Shown here in pieces: positions 53,970 to 55,000 of a stretch of DNA of 55,000 bases. Source of the stretch: Mycoplasma sp. 'Moose RK' (lineage in GTDB: Bacteria; Bacillota_I; Bacilli_A; Mycoplasmatales; Metamycoplasmataceae). The notes beneath the pieces were generated by a model. It saw only the letters and a list, made by a program, of their open reading frames with translations, did not search any database and was not told the DNA's origin. The stretch covers positions 1 to 55,000 of the forward strand of contig NZ_JADDYD010000001.1 in the NCBI RefSeq assembly GCF_015708155.1, in the 5' to 3' direction. The translations under genes and the position numbers were made by a program. The stretch's first letter is position 1. Each line of letters begins with the position of its first letter.

Positions 53970-53978
53970 TGCTATAAT
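53970..53978 (+). promoter_or_regulatory. rRNA promoter, extended -10 (TGCTATAAT)
   Basis: TG-C-TATAAT sits about 79 bp upstream of the predicted 16S 5' end. No consensus -35 upstream, only T-runs. This is the best promoter match in the window, as expected for rRNA. Confidence 0.75.
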
Positions 53979-54056
53979 TATTTTCACGCTGCGCAAAACA
54001 GCGAATTAGATCTTTCAAAACTAGGTATATATTCAAAACCATTTTCAATTAGACGC

Positions 54057-55000
<944 letters not shown>

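Noticed and set aside
53854-54048. Minus-strand open stretch just before 16S rRNA
   Set aside because: Low-complexity Lys/Phe composition, no ribosome binding site, and it overlaps the rRNA promoter.

Overview
The window is a piece of a mollicute chromosome. It is very AT-rich, reading frames are intact only when TGA is read as tryptophan (genetic code 4), and it carries dnaA/dnaN/rpmH/rnpA/yidC, recA, gatCAB, hrcA/grpE and the first ~944 nt of a 16S rRNA. Gene content and style (two tandem MgpA/NrnA-type proteins, long YidC, mycoplasma-type ICE) suggest the Mycoplasma (Mesomycoplasma) hyopneumoniae / ovipneumoniae / dispar / conjunctivae group. I cannot name the species. No tRNA gene, CRISPR array or insertion sequence was recognised.

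Layout. (1) 1-7879: part of a mycoplasma integrative conjugative element on the minus strand: a MobL-like relaxase, an unknown protein, a VirD4/TraG coupling ATPase, another unknown, a small helical protein, a pilin-sized 2-TM protein, and a frameshifted polytopic membrane protein running off the left edge. A 14-bp x3 tandem repeat sits at the traG start. (2) 7934-10096: a dimeric dUTPase (+) with a strong terminator, then dinB (-). (3) 10151-14205 (-): a choline-kinase-like protein, obg, and three conserved proteins of unknown role. (4) 14450-19387 (+): recA, cls, secG, rnr, ending in a hairpin. (5) 19615-27972 (-): a tightly packed convoy hrcA-grpE-argS-rpoE-fba-rluA family-gatC-gatA-gatB, headed by a CIRCE-like operator. 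(6) 28330-34684 (-): an RNase J-fold protein with every metal ligand replaced that is open in frame into a thioredoxin, ftsY, an orphan Panacea-domain protein, two DHH/DHHA1 phosphoesterases and rlmH. (7) 34684-41755: the origin region, mnmG-dnaN-dnaA leftward and rpmH-rnpA-yidC rightward. (8) 41855-45042 (+): a 685-aa protein that looks like a McrB-type AAA+ protein with erased catalytic motifs, and a lipoprotein. (9) 45216-53382 (-): valS, a degenerate ABC-ATPase-like protein, an ECF S component, a MATE exporter, greA and a membrane-anchored unknown. (10) 53383-55000: an AT-rich leader with long inverted repeats, a clear extended -10 promoter, and 16S rRNA.

How it works together. The core is replication initiation and repair (dnaA, dnaN, recA, dinB, dUTPase), translation (argS, valS, gatCAB, 16S, mnmG, rlmH, rpmH), RNA turnover (rnr, rnpA, NrnA-like proteins), membrane biogenesis (yidC, secG, ftsY, cls), and heat-shock control (hrcA, grpE). 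The most unusual theme is a set of three family-recognisable proteins in the 28-50 kb stretch around the origin (RNase J fold, McrB fold, ABC ATPase fold) whose catalytic motifs have been replaced while the long reading frames stay open. This suggests retained pseudoenzymes with structural or regulatory roles. All such assignments come from reading motifs by eye; no database search was run.
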